From positions 1-40,096 of the IMG/VR virus record IMGVR_UViG_3300027971_002024: a DNA stretch of 40,096 nt; one strand, 5' to 3'. The notes under the pieces are model-generated. The model ran no database searches. It saw only the letters and a program-made list of their open reading frames with translations, and was not told the DNA's origin. Source of the DNA: a virus. Below, one piece after another: positions 17,147 through 24,792 of this stretch; the first letter of the stretch is position 1, and each line of letters starts with the position of its first letter. The position numbers were made by a program, and so were the translations under genes.

Positions 17147-17725
17147 TCAAGTGTTAGGAGCAACGGGGATGATCGAGCCAGTATTGGTGGCATTCTGGTG
17201 GATGCCAATACGACCACGGCTGATCAGGTCGAAGGTCACTTCAACGAGATTATCGGCAGGATAGCTTTCGCTGTAGTTCATGACGCAAGCCGTATAGGCC
17301 ACCCGGTCATAGTAGAACGTGGTGCCACTAACACCAAGCTGCTTGTTAATTTCAACGTACACTTCTTGAGCTTTGTTATACCGAGTGGCGGCAATAACTT
17401 GGAAGGCTTCGTCAAAGCTGTTCGGAATGAACACTGTACCGTCAACATCCTTCTGGAAGTAGGACGTAACGGAAGCAGTGGCCTGAGAGGTGACAATCAC
17501 GCTATCAGCGTAGCCACCGCCGCCGAGCAGGTAGAACTCAGTGTTGCCGTCGTTGAAGGCCACAGAAGCCGTCGTGGCAGCTTGCAGCGTATAGAGAGTC
17601 GGGGCGCCGCTCACGGTGAAGGTGGCGCCACTTTGAGTGATGATGGGACGGGCAACCCCGTCAATAGCGCCAACACGTACAATTACGTCTTGGCTCTTAA
17701 CCAATTCTGTGGGATGGTAGAGCAT
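17147..17725 (-). CDS. Major tail (tube) protein
   Basis: A 192-residue protein with alternating beta-rich segments: VIVRVGAIDGVARPI, TEFYLLGGGGYADSV and DEAFQVIAATRYNKAQEVYV. The C-terminus has NLVEVTFDLISRGRIG. Size, beta content and position (first tail gene after the connectors, before the completion and chaperone genes) fit the major tail tube subunit. It is followed directly by a strong terminator, consistent with high expression. The name comes from context; no exact family signature was recognised. Confidence 0.8.
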   Translation of the reverse strand: MLYHPTELVKSQDVIVRVGAIDGVARPIITQSGATFTVSGAPTLYTLQAATTASVAFNDGNTEFYLLGGGGYADSVIVTSQATASVTSYFQKDVDGTVFIPNSFDEAFQVIAATRYNKAQEVYVEINKQLGVSGTTFYYDRVAYTACVMNYSESYPADNLVEVTFDLISRGRIGIHQNATNTGSIIPVAPNT

Positions 17726-17765
17726 GAGAATGCCTCAACAATGGGAAAAAGAAGATGGTTAAGCG

Positions 17766-18155
17766 TCAGACGTTCTGTACGCTTCCTTTACCAACCAGTC
17801 TAAAGATGCCTCTGATTGGTGCGCCCAAGAACTGCCAATAATGCTCAGCAATTTGTTCATTGGGCAATAGCTCAAACCGTCCTTCCCTCCCATTGATAGT
17901 GGCAGAAGCGGAGCTTCCTGGAGTGATTCCTGATAGAGCCAATGGCCCAGTCAATCGTCCTTCCATATAGACAGCCGTATTATCTGCACCAAGCAAATAA
18001 TCGTACTGCGGATTACGCTTTTGTCGGAGACTAGCGTAATAAGTGACACCAGATGAAAGTGCCACATAGTTGCCAGTTGATGAATCAACGGCATAGCCAG
18101 AAGCTACGGACCACACAAGAGTGGCATTAGCTAGTGGCGAGAGGCCGTTGATCAT
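17766..18155 (-). CDS. Head-tail region protein, probable connector or completion protein
   Basis: A 129-residue protein starting MINGLSPLANATLVWSVASG, with a middle YYASLRQKRNPQYDYLLG and GREGRFELLP. Its beta-rich pattern resembles small head-closure proteins that cap the portal-adaptor complex. Its ATG overlaps the DUF4054-like gene's stop by four bases and it lies just before the major tail protein, where a stopper (gp16/FII type) is expected. I do not recognise a firm family. Confidence 0.68.
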   Translation of the reverse strand: MINGLSPLANATLVWSVASGYAVDSSTGNYVALSSGVTYYASLRQKRNPQYDYLLGADNTAVYMEGRLTGPLALSGITPGSSASATINGREGRFELLPNEQIAEHYWQFLGAPIRGIFRLVGKGSVQNV

Positions 18156-18466
18156 GCAACAAAACCAATGGAGAGAGAACCAGCGACGGTTTCAAGCATT
18201 CGTTTGAACTCTTGGCCATATTGAGTGGCTTCAAGTCCCTTGCCATACACTTTGCCATCAGTGGCGCCAATTTGGACACCCATTTGAGCAAGTTGAATGG
18301 CAATGATGTGAGCAGCAAGATGCTTTACTGCCCTATCTGTTTGACTGCCAAACACATCAGGAGACGCATCGCTTGTGGCTTCTTGCAAGGCACCATTCAC
18401 AATTCCCGCTGGATGGGGAATAAATTCAGGGAACCTATCAAGGAAACTTTCGTAAGTGACAGCCAT
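18152..18466 (-). CDS. Head-tail adaptor, DUF4054-like
   Basis: A 104-residue protein beginning MAVTYESFLDRFPEFI, followed by a helix, DVFGSQTDRAVKHLAAHIIA and then a Gly-containing C-terminal helix. The F..rFPeF opening with a later A...laAHll segment is the pattern of DUF4054 adaptor proteins, which sit under the portal in this head lineage. The ATG at 18466 overlaps the previous gene's TGA; the GTG one codon upstream is less likely. Gene order (capsid, unknown, DUF4054, closure protein, tail tube) supports the call. Confidence 0.82.
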   Translation of the reverse strand: MAVTYESFLDRFPEFIPHPAGIVNGALQEATSDASPDVFGSQTDRAVKHLAAHIIAIQLAQMGVQIGATDGKVYGKGLEATQYGQEFKRMLETVAGSLSIGFVA

Positions 18467-18852
18467 CACGCTTTGCCCAAACGAATGGTTTCAAGCCGCT
18501 TATTGATGCCATTGCGTACACGCACTCGCCCTTCCCGTTTCTTCCAGTCCGACAGTTGTTCTTCGTCGTGGGCAATTTCGATGGTGCGGAGTGCTTCAAT
18601 GACTGGCATGTTGATAAGGGTTTCAACATCCTGCGGAATAGTTTCTACAGTTATTTGCTCCCTCAGTTCCTCGATGGCACCAATGGAGATCAGTCGCTTC
18701 ACCGTACGGTTTTCACGGGCTTCCTTCCAATGGATTTCAGGAACATCTTGATTCAACCCTGGCGCAAGTTGAATCATGCCTCCTTCGGTGATGATGCCGA
18801 AGCCACCTTCACGAGGCGGATTTTCAAGGTCAGGGCGATAAGCAATTAACAT
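18466..18852 (-). CDS. Head-region protein, unknown function
   Basis: A 128-residue protein between the major capsid gene and the adaptor. The N-terminal 45 residues are Pro/Gly-rich (NPPREGGFGIITEGGM) and the rest is charged and helical (IDVETLINMPVIEALRTIEI-like pattern, then SDWKKREGRVRVRNGINKRL). No family was recognised. In this head lineage the position is often held by a small head-completion or regulatory protein. The ATG at 18852 is the only reasonable start; a 53-base gap separates it from the capsid gene. Confidence 0.7.
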   Translation of the reverse strand: MLIAYRPDLENPPREGGFGIITEGGMIQLAPGLNQDVPEIHWKEARENRTVKRLISIGAIEELREQITVETIPQDVETLINMPVIEALRTIEIAHDEEQLSDWKKREGRVRVRNGINKRLETIRLGKA

Positions 18853-18905
18853 TTGATGTTCAAAAAAGAACTGGCCATAGCTTAGCGCCCATTCCTTTAT
18901 CTAGG

Positions 18906-19820
18906 TCAAGACGAAGCTTGAACGTAGATCATGCTCTTGGGATAGTACAGAGCCACACCACCCACGCGAGCGTGAGCAGGGACAATGAACTCAAGACCAC
19001 GCTGTTGGGGCGGGAACAACTCAAGCGGCTGAGGGATGTGCAGTTGCACTTTCTCAGGATCGCGCTTGTAAACAACCATCCGGCTGGTGTTCAGCTTGCC
19101 ACCGTTCTTACCCTTGGTCAGTTGGTTGATGGGCTCAACGTTACGGATGTAGGGGTTGGTGCGGAGGAAGTATTCCAGCACGGTCACGTCCGAAGAATCG
19201 GAGAAGCGAGTGGTGCTGACTTTGTTGTAATCCTCGTAGGCCAGCAGGATCGTGTCGGGCTGCTCCTTCATGTTTGAGCCATTGATGATGGCGCTAACGC
19301 CATAGTTCAGCAGTTCAATCATTTCCTGAGCAGTCACAGCAGCAGTGGTGAACCACTTATCAGCCGCAATGATGTCAACAGTCGAGTTGTTGAAGAAGCC
19401 AGCAAGGTTGACGGTGGATTCACCGAACATTGCAACGCTTTCAACTTTCTCTTCGTAAGCGCGACGAACAGCAGCAGCACGACGTTGCTCAAGAGCAACA
19501 TTGGCCATTTGTGCAGCACGAAGCTCTTGAACGGTGTAGCCGAAGCTGCCGCCAAAAGAACGAATGTTGATGCTCTTCTCCACTTGGCTGATGTCGGCAC
19601 GGGGCAGATCAGCAGCAGCGTCCGCAATCAGCTTGAACTCACCAGTGGAGTCCAGGATGCGGTAGGTGAAGGTTTGTGCGCCAGGGCCAGCTTCGCTGGT
19701 AACAGGCAGGATGGCGGGGTATTTGATGTCAGCGTAAGTGATCTCAAATACTTGGGGACGAATGTACTCAAGCTGACGCTGCAGGAAAAGCCCAGCGTCA
19801 TCCATGCGGAAATCAGACAT
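18906..19820 (-). CDS. Major capsid protein, DUF2184-like, HK97 fold expected
   Basis: A 304-residue protein from the ATG at 19820 (MSDFRMDDAGLFLQRQL), chosen because GATAGGAGG lies just upstream; a longer reading adds MIGGPL without an SD. It has ITYADIKYPAILPV, FGYTVQELRAAQMANVALEQ, RRAYEEKVESVAMFGE and a C-terminal LEFIVPAHARVGGVALYYPK. These fit the DUF2184 family of HK97-fold capsid proteins found with DUF1073 portals and DUF2213 proteases. GC and codon use are higher and more even than in its neighbours, as is common for highly expressed capsid genes. It follows the cement protein gene. Confidence 0.92.
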   Translation of the reverse strand: MSDFRMDDAGLFLQRQLEYIRPQVFEITYADIKYPAILPVTSEAGPGAQTFTYRILDSTGEFKLIADAAADLPRADISQVEKSINIRSFGGSFGYTVQELRAAQMANVALEQRRAAAVRRAYEEKVESVAMFGESTVNLAGFFNNSTVDIIAADKWFTTAAVTAQEMIELLNYGVSAIINGSNMKEQPDTILLAYEDYNKVSTTRFSDSSDVTVLEYFLRTNPYIRNVEPINQLTKGKNGGKLNTSRMVVYKRDPEKVQLHIPQPLELFPPQQRGLEFIVPAHARVGGVALYYPKSMIYVQASS

Positions 19821-19834
19821 TAGAGGGCCTCCTA

Positions 19835-20395
19835 TCAAGAATCAGCAGAGAGAGTGAAACTCGGGCCGTTCAGTTCCAGAATCGCAACACCGCTAGTAGT
19901 AGTAGTGGTGAGGAAGCGAGCATTGGAAAGGCGAACGGTCTTGCCCGAAGCAAAAGCGTGGCTGAATTGACCAGCCTTGCCAGTGCCACTAGCCGAATAC
20001 AGCACACGGACAGTCGAGGCAGGGTTGACAGCGCCAGTCACATAGACGGCAACTGCGCCTTCGCTAGCAACGTTCATTGCTTGGGCAACTTTCACACCAG
20101 GACGACCGTCGCTATTGCGAGCAGTTTCGTCAACATAGGTGAGAATATTAACGCCAAGGACCGTGCCAGTGGCGCCAGAAATGGTGGTAGCAGAGTTTGC
20201 AACGGTGCCAGCCAGGTTATACACTTGCAAATCGCCGAAGGGCTGCACAACGGCAGTCTCATTGATGCAAGTATTAACCGTATTGTCGCGAATATCGGAA
20301 AGTTGACCTTCCTGAATAGCGGTATGAGTCAGAGCGTAGCTCTGTTGCACACCACCAACGGAAGCAGTCCCCGACGTAGTAAAAGTTACAGCCAT
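19835..20395 (-). CDS. Capsid cement / decoration protein
   Basis: A 186-residue protein starting MAVTFTTSGTASVGGVQQSY. The middle has GATGTVLGVNILTYVDETAR, then GRPGVKVAQAMNVASEGAVA, and a beta-rich C-terminus. Genes of this size and pattern lie between the protease-scaffold and the capsid gene in related head modules and encode the structural cement protein that stabilises the shell. An SD (AAGGAG, nine bases before the ATG) lies inside the end of the protease gene. The call is by pattern and position. Confidence 0.82.
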   Translation of the reverse strand: MAVTFTTSGTASVGGVQQSYALTHTAIQEGQLSDIRDNTVNTCINETAVVQPFGDLQVYNLAGTVANSATTISGATGTVLGVNILTYVDETARNSDGRPGVKVAQAMNVASEGAVAVYVTGAVNPASTVRVLYSASGTGKAGQFSHAFASGKTVRLSNARFLTTTTTSGVAILELNGPSFTLSADS

Positions 20396-20398
20396 GGG

Positions 20399-21010
20399 TC
20401 AGCGCTCCTTAGAAACGGAGAGGGGGGATTTCCAAGCGTTTTGCAACTTGTCCATGTAGGACGAAGGAGCAGACGATGGGGAATTGATGGAGGCAACAGC
20501 CTTACGCAGCTCATCAGTGGTTGAATCGCTACGGGAAACATCAGCCAGAGTGTCGAACATGGCAGTGATGTAATCGTCGGAACGCTCCGAAAGATCAACA
20601 TCACCACGAACAGCCTTCACAGAAGCTTCCATGATCTCACGGGCAGTTTTGCCAGAGAAATCAAAGGCAGAATCAAGAGAAGTGCGAGCTTTGTCGATCA
20701 ACGCAACGCGCTCTTCAACAAGGCTGTCAACATTCACTTGCTGAGCAACTTCAAGGTCGGCCTTGAGGCTGTTCAGTTCTTCAGAAAGAGCATCGGCACG
20801 ACCTTCAGCAGAATCGCATTGGCCTTTCATTTTCTTTTCCATGGCATCCATTTCGGACTTCATAGAATCAGACGCAGCCTTAAGCTCGTCATATTTCTTC
20901 TTCATGTCCTCAAAGGACATCTTGGCGTCTTCCCGTTCTTTGGTGATCGCCAGAGCTACGCTCTCGGTCACCTCAAACTCGGCGCCATCAAAATTGACTT
21001 TTGCAGTCAT
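20399..21010 (-). CDS. Nested scaffold protein from internal start in protease gene
   Basis: An in-frame ATG at codon 193 (MTAKVNFDGAEFEVTESVAL) is preceded by GAGGA with a seven-base spacer, a better SD than that of the full-length start. It lies exactly between the protease domain and the coiled-coil domain. The product would be about 203 residues, containing the scaffold region only, like lambda Nu3 inside C. The SD and ATG are seen; use of the start is inferred. Confidence 0.55.
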   Translation of the reverse strand: MTAKVNFDGAEFEVTESVALAITKEREDAKMSFEDMKKKYDELKAASDSMKSEMDAMEKKMKGQCDSAEGRADALSEELNSLKADLEVAQQVNVDSLVEERVALIDKARTSLDSAFDFSGKTAREIMEASVKAVRGDVDLSERSDDYITAMFDTLADVSRSDSTTDELRKAVASINSPSSAPSSYMDKLQNAWKSPLSVSKER

Positions 21011-21586
21011 AGATGGTTCCTCAATAGGAGAAATTAGAGAAGGATCAGCGGCATCCAGACGATCTAGATGAAGCTTGACCTGCGGGCCAGCACGGCCTCT
21101 ACGAACAACAGCAATGTGATTTCCGCTGATTTCCTTTTGGATGCCATCGTAATTCTCACCGCTATCAGTTACACCAGGAGTTGCCTCATAGTTAACGCGA
21201 TAACCAGCGCTGACTTCTTTTGCATCTCCACGCATGATGCGCTTAATGGCTTCTTCATCAGTGATAGTCATGACTGCACGAACAAAGCCGTCGTCATAAA
21301 CCACTTCAGTGCCACTAAATCCAACTTGATAGTCCTTTGTATTGGCGCTATCTAGAAGGACTGGAGGATGCTCAAGGGTGATTGCTTTGCCCGCAAACGA
21401 GGCCAAGCTTGAAGGAGACGCCACTTCACTTTCAGGACGATACTCCCGGCGAATGGAACCATCAGCATCGGTGTACTGTTGTACGCCAGTGCGGGCAATG
21501 GTCGCCCAAGCGCGAAGGTAACCTTCTGGGGTTACTTCGTACTTGTCAATGGGAGCTACGTCGTAGCGAAAGCATGTGTCGCTCAT
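20399..21586 (-). CDS. Prohead protease (DUF2213-like) fused to scaffold domain
   Basis: A 395-residue protein. Residues 1-185 read as a DUF2213-type capsid maturation protease: YLRAWATIARTGVQQY, KAITLEHPP, AKEVSAGYRV and GNHIAVVRRGRAG, with His and Ser candidates for catalysis. Residues about 215-300 form a charged coiled coil (EDMKKKYDELKAASDSMKSE), a scaffold-like region. The C-terminus is Ser-rich and probably cleaved. The fusion of protease and scaffold is common in this lineage. An internal ATG at 21010 has its own SD (see separate entry). The gene ends three bases before the cement protein. Confidence 0.88.
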   Translation of the reverse strand: MSDTCFRYDVAPIDKYEVTPEGYLRAWATIARTGVQQYTDADGSIRREYRPESEVASPSSLASFAGKAITLEHPPVLLDSANTKDYQVGFSGTEVVYDDGFVRAVMTITDEEAIKRIMRGDAKEVSAGYRVNYEATPGVTDSGENYDGIQKEISGNHIAVVRRGRAGPQVKLHLDRLDAADPSLISPIEEPSMTAKVNFDGAEFEVTESVALAITKEREDAKMSFEDMKKKYDELKAASDSMKSEMDAMEKKMKGQCDSAEGRADALSEELNSLKADLEVAQQVNVDSLVEERVALIDKARTSLDSAFDFSGKTAREIMEASVKAVRGDVDLSERSDDYITAMFDTLADVSRSDSTTDELRKAVASINSPSSAPSSYMDKLQNAWKSPLSVSKER

Positions 21587-21608
21587 GCCTCTACTTTATC
21601 TGAAATTA

Positions 21609-21646
21609 TTGTGTAGAATAATGGTATTTAGGATATACTGCCTAAA
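21609..21646 (+). promoter_or_regulatory. Promoter and palindromic operator of XRE repressor gene
   Basis: A -10 box TATACT (21634-21639) lies 19 bases after TTGTGT (21609-21614). The inverted repeat TTTAGG-ATATACTG-CCTAAA (21627-21646) covers the -10 box exactly and ends just before the repressor ATG at 21648. A protein bound here would block its own promoter. The transcript would be leaderless or nearly so. The repeat is perfect over six bases per arm. Confidence 0.6.
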
Positions 21647-21647
21647 A

Positions 21648-21944
21648 ATGCAGCACACTCAACAACGACGGATCACCAAGAAGCTTAACGCCCCCATTGT
21701 CACCATTCAAGAAAGCAGGAAAATTATTGGCGACAGACTCAGGCAAGCTCGCTTAAACTGTGGATTGTCGCAGTCGGATATCGCAAAAACCATCCACTGC
21801 GATCAAACAACAATATCGAGAATGGAGCGTGGGCAAATATCGCCTGACTGTGGACAAATTCGTGTACTTAGTTCTCTTTTTCAGCTTTCTATCTTGTACT
21901 TGCTGGGTTATCCAACATTTGTGGCATCCGCAGTAGAAGATTAG
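21648..21944 (+). CDS. XRE-family (Cro/CI-type) DNA-binding regulator
   Basis: A 98-residue protein from the ATG at 21648; an upstream in-frame extension would cross the promoter. Residues about 26-80 are a helix-turn-helix of the XRE type: IGDRLRQARLNCGLSQSDIA, then the recognition helix in CDQTTISRMERGQ, followed by LSSLFQLSILYLLG. The last residues are short, so there is no CI-type cleavage domain. It lies divergently from the protease-scaffold gene and its stop overlaps the end of the convergent small gene by four bases. A palindrome over its own -10 box suggests autorepression. It may regulate the adjacent late operon; no integrase or lysogeny module is visible. Confidence 0.9.
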   Translation: MQHTQQRRITKKLNAPIVTIQESRKIIGDRLRQARLNCGLSQSDIAKTIHCDQTTISRMERGQISPDCGQIRVLSSLFQLSILYLLGYPTFVASAVED

Positions 21945-22246
21945 TCATCATTTTCTCCGCGAATCTCTGCCAACTGGTTCTCAATGTTTTCCATGATGTA
22001 AGCATTGGCAAGCGCTTCTGCTTCAAAGACTAGGAGCTTAATGGGAGCAAAAATTTCATGCGGCTTTTCGTAGTGGTTTGTTACAAAAATATGAGTTTCA
22101 TCAAGCCTTCCATTTTTGAAATGCTGCTCTTCTATCAGCCGCCAATGACAAGTATCCCTGTGCTCATTTGAAGAAAGAACAGCCAGGGCCTTCATGATGC
22201 CAATGCCGTCCTCTTCCTCTTCGACCACCTGCACGTATTCGCTCAC
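21941..22246 (-). CDS. Small acidic protein, unknown function
   Basis: A 101-residue protein with a GTG start at 22246 that overlaps the preceding stop by four bases (GTGA). It is acidic, with VVEEEEDG near the start and a long helix toward the end (FEAEALANAYIMENIENQLA). The middle has THIFVTNHYEKPHEIF. No family was recognised. Operon packing with the upstream frameshift pair supports a real gene. It may be cotranscribed with the capsid genes despite the divergent repressor. Confidence 0.68.
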   Translation of the reverse strand: MSEYVQVVEEEEDGIGIMKALAVLSSNEHRDTCHWRLIEEQHFKNGRLDETHIFVTNHYEKPHEIFAPIKLLVFEAEALANAYIMENIENQLAEIRGENDD

Positions 22247-22859
22247 TGGTTTTGGTTGCGAGTTTCAACCATCTTAATGATCCGATTCGCCCAAGCCCTG
22301 CCAGAATCTCCTCCCCATAATTTCCAGGCGATGTAGCCAGCGTCATTCTCACCACCAGTCTTATTTTTCTCATGACGAGAAAAGAAAGCTGCCATGCGCT
22401 TGATGGTTTCGTAGCTCAGTTTTTCACCATTGGCAAGACTTGCGGCCCTCGCCACTCCGCTTCCAATGCCCTGTTTGCCCGCTTCCTGCGTCGTCAAGCC
22501 GCCTTTGCCATACTTCTCGCGTAGTTCTAGCCCGCGACGCGCTGCGGCCCTTACAGACGATGGTGGGGAGAATGACTCGGCATCTCCCCTCAGGACTTTC
22601 CCTGGCCATCCATGCCTTGTTGCATGGTTTCTTCTTCTGGTTCTTCCATTTCCATGCACATCATAGTGTCTACATAGGCATCAATATAAGCATCGCTCTT
22701 ACCCTTCATGGTCATGCCAGCTTCCGACAGAGCAATTGCAATTGCACGGCGACGATCGGTAATTTTATCTCCACCGCTGCCCTTTAAGGTGCCAGCCTTG
22801 AACTCTCTCATTACGCGAGCTATTTTTGCTTGCTTTTTTTTTAGGATCTCAGTGGCCAT
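22243..22859 (-). CDS. Predicted -1 frameshift fusion: DUF6496-like plus RAAARRGLELREK domain
   Basis: Reading starts at 22859, follows the DUF6496-like frame to K88, slips at GGGAAAG (22602-22596) and continues in the -1 frame as VLRGDAESFSPPSSVRAAAR to 22243, giving about 205 residues. The second domain has RRGLELREKYGKGGL, GIGSGVARA and RRMAAFF-type segments (here KRMAAFFSRHEKN), then IAWKLWGGDSGRAWANR, a domain I know from various phage head-region proteins. On its own the -1 frame has only a GTG at 22659 with an unconvincing leader, so the fusion is a better way to express it. The frameshift is inferred; both domains are seen. Confidence 0.6.
22590..22859 (-). CDS. Small DUF6496-like protein
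   Basis: An 89-residue protein from the ATG at 22859 (MATEILKKKQAKIARVMREF). It continues with KAGTLKGSGG and DRRRAIAIALSEAGM, the pattern of DUF6496: a basic helix with MREFk.G.L, then r.qAiAIAlsEA. The C-terminus is Met/Glu-rich (MCMEMEEPEEETMQQG) and ends one codon after the GGGAAAG slippery site. The family is found in phages and bacteria with unknown function. An ATG further upstream (22904) has no better SD. Confidence 0.75.
   Translation of the reverse strand: MATEILKKKQAKIARVMREFKAGTLKGSGGDKITDRRRAIAIALSEAGMTMKGKSDAYIDAYVDTMMCMEMEEPEEETMQQGMDGQGKS
22596..22602 (-). promoter_or_regulatory. Slippery heptamer GGGAAAG for predicted -1 frameshift
   Basis: The minus strand reads CA-G-GGA-AAG-TCC-TGA in the zero frame, an exact X-XXY-YYZ site of the same sequence as the lambda G/GT site. 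The zero-frame stop comes two codons later. The -1 frame stays open for 117 codons into a recognisable phage domain. Confidence 0.65.
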
Positions 22860-22902
22860 GACTCGGAAAGTGCTATAGTAATGGGAAGTTGATCTTTTGA
22901 CC

Positions 22903-23445
22903 ATGGATACCCGGCCATGTCTTAACTGTAGCAAGCTTTTTGCCCCCAGGAGGAAGACAAATGTTTATTGCTGTCGCAGTTGCCAGACTGGTCACTTAAA
23001 AAGATCGGGCAAAATTCCAGACAGAAAGAAAAAAGGCGCTACCTGTAGCTGTTTGCATTGTGGTGTTATTTTCTATGTTCCAGCATATAGATCCAATACA
23101 GCGAAATACTGCTCTCGCAGGTGCTTGGCATTGAATCATCCTGAAATAGGAGAAAAAGCAAGAAGAAATTCGCCACTAATGCGCAGATCAGAATCTTTAA
23201 GGCAAAAGAATCAGCCAGCTCGTCAGTACGCCACCATTATGGTCGACGGAGAGCAAGTTAGGGAACATCGATGGATAATGGAGCAACACTTAAAACGCAA
23301 GCTTGAAAAATGGGAACACGTTCATCATATTGACGGCAATTGCTTGAACAACCATATTGACAATTTAGAAATTCTCAGCAATTCTGAGCATCAGAAAAAA
23401 GAGCTTTCTTTGTGGAGTGATAAAAATTACTCTGACAATGAGTGA
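22903..23445 (+). CDS. HNH homing-type endonuclease with zinc fingers
   Basis: A 180-residue protein from the ATG at 22903 (a TTG two codons earlier is less likely). Two Cys-rich fingers occupy residues 6-27 (CLNC..., YCCRSC) and 48-74 (CSCLHCG, KYCSRRC), followed by an HNH region: VREHRWIME, then HVHHIDGNCLNNHIDNLEIL and a later SEHQKK. This is the H-N-H type with H141/H142, N150 and H163. It lies opposite to the flanking operon, free-standing, not inside an intron or a visible split gene. Such genes spread by cutting related phages lacking them. The target is unknown. Confidence 0.9.
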   Translation: MDTRPCLNCSKLFAPRRKTNVYCCRSCQTGHLKRSGKIPDRKKKGATCSCLHCGVIFYVPAYRSNTAKYCSRRCLALNHPEIGEKARRNSPLMRRSESLRQKNQPARQYATIMVDGEQVREHRWIMEQHLKRKLEKWEHVHHIDGNCLNNHIDNLEILSNSEHQKKELSLWSDKNYSDNE

Positions 23446-23473
23446 GATTATTGACCATAATTTCAGTTTTTTC

Positions 23474-24190
23474 CTAGAAAAAGTCTATCTTAGCCACTGG
23501 AGACAGTCGCCCTTCTTCTATTGCTTTGGCTCTTGAGGAAAAGCTAAGACGCAGTGAGCCTCCTCGATAACGACAAAAATATGATTGACAATATTTAGAA
23601 GAAGGACACTCTTCGTTGTAATGATCCAATTCTGTTTCGTGCATATTTGCCACTTTACATGGAACAGAGCCCATCCAGAATTCTTGCCTCCATCTATCTG
23701 TCGAGTCCAAATAAGCTGGATCTAAATTCAGCAAATGAGAAGCCCTTGTCCACCAATAATTCCCCGATGGATGAGCAACTGGGAAAGTACGCCAATTCAC
23801 TGATACCACATCATAATCATCAAGAAGATCAACAGCTTTTTCCCAATTGACAATTAGGAAGTGCTGCATCATCATTCTCCAATCATCTTGATTTCTAGTG
23901 GCATGAGAAATGCCTTTACTGTGCAAATACAGGATTGAGGCAGTTGGATATTCTTCTGCAATTTGACGAGCCAGTAACAATGAAGGCTTTTCAGAGAAAC
24001 CATCACAATGGCGGATTATCTTGCAATTGCTAGGAGCATCAATGCCTTGATCACCATTGATTCCAATGGTTAAATGTGCGTGATCAAGCAATCCGCTAAG
24101 CATCATCGCGCCCATCTGTTCGCAATATATTTGCTCCCATCGTTCCGCTTGAAACAAATGGTAAACAATAAACAATGGGCGCAAGCTCAT
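23474..24190 (-). CDS. Glycosyltransferase-like protein
   Basis: A 238-residue protein. The N-terminus FIVYHLFQAERWEQIYCEQM is followed by ASILYLHSKGISHA, WRMMMQHFLI, YDVVSVNWRT and GNYWWTRASHLLNL. This order (YLHSKG..., then W...M, then yDvvg.n, then GNfWWa...l) is that of a family of predicted sugar transferases often found in polysaccharide gene clusters. No DXD motif is obvious. The ATG overlaps the methyltransferase stop by four bases, so it is the last gene of the six-gene sugar cluster. The biochemical activity is inferred. Confidence 0.72.
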   Translation of the reverse strand: MSLRPLFIVYHLFQAERWEQIYCEQMGAMMLSGLLDHAHLTIGINGDQGIDAPSNCKIIRHCDGFSEKPSLLLARQIAEEYPTASILYLHSKGISHATRNQDDWRMMMQHFLIVNWEKAVDLLDDYDVVSVNWRTFPVAHPSGNYWWTRASHLLNLDPAYLDSTDRWRQEFWMGSVPCKVANMHETELDHYNEECPSSKYCQSYFCRYRGGSLRLSFSSRAKAIEEGRLSPVAKIDFF

Positions 24191-24792
24191 CTTATTTTTT
24201 TGACAACAAGCATCAAGTCATCATACCTTCCCTTCACGCCACGTAAATCAACTATTTCATAGACATACTGATCACTGACCAATGGAATTAACTCTTCAAA
24301 CCATCCGTAGTCTTGGATGTCTTCAATCACGGCAATGCCGCCTTCATTGAGCAATGGCAAGTACAGCTCCAAGAAGCGTTTTTGGCTTTCTAGCGAATGC
24401 GGGCCATCATCAATAGCAAAATCAATTCCATTGATTGCCAACTGCTGTACTTTTGAAACAGTGTCGTTGGCATAGGCATCCATGAACAGCACTGCACAGC
24501 GCAATGGATCCATGCGGGGCATGATGCTAGGGTCAATGGTATTCTTATTATCAACGCCAATCACGACGCTTTGAGGCAGGAAGTCGTGCCAAAGCAGGAG
24601 CGATCCACCTAGCTGCACTCCCACTTCAAGGATGGTTGCTTTCTTGTCCTTCAATGGGGAAAGCAGTTTTTCGTAGACAGGCCCATACGAATGGAGAGTT
24701 TGCTTGTCGGTGCCACCTGGCCATTCAAACCCATTGATGCTTTGCGCGTTAAGAATGGCATCAATGCCAGGCGCTTCTGTAGATAGTTGCAT
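24187..24792 (-). CDS. SAM-dependent methyltransferase, sugar O-methyltransferase-like
   Basis: A 201-residue protein. SAM motif I is ILEVGVQLGGSLLLW (residues 54-68), then VVIGVDNK, an FAIDDGPHSLESQKRFLELY segment and GGIAVIEDIQD. This pattern is that of the CmcI and rhamnosyl O-methyltransferase-like group, in which the D-D-G-P-H region binds metal and substrate. A likely role is O-methylation of a sugar built by the neighbouring transferases. The start at 24792 overlaps the previous stop as TGATG. The substrate is not known. Confidence 0.85.
   Translation of the reverse strand: MQLSTEAPGIDAILNAQSINGFEWPGGTDKQTLHSYGPVYEKLLSPLKDKKATILEVGVQLGGSLLLWHDFLPQSVVIGVDNKNTIDPSIMPRMDPLRCAVLFMDAYANDTVSKVQQLAINGIDFAIDDGPHSLESQKRFLELYLPLLNEGGIAVIEDIQDYGWFEELIPLVSDQYVYEIVDLRGVKGRYDDLMLVVKKIR

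Noticed and set aside
22831-22842. A9 run in the DUF6496-like gene as another frameshift site
   Set aside because: Neither alternative frame after the run leads to a recognisable product; the run encodes the Lys cluster KKK.
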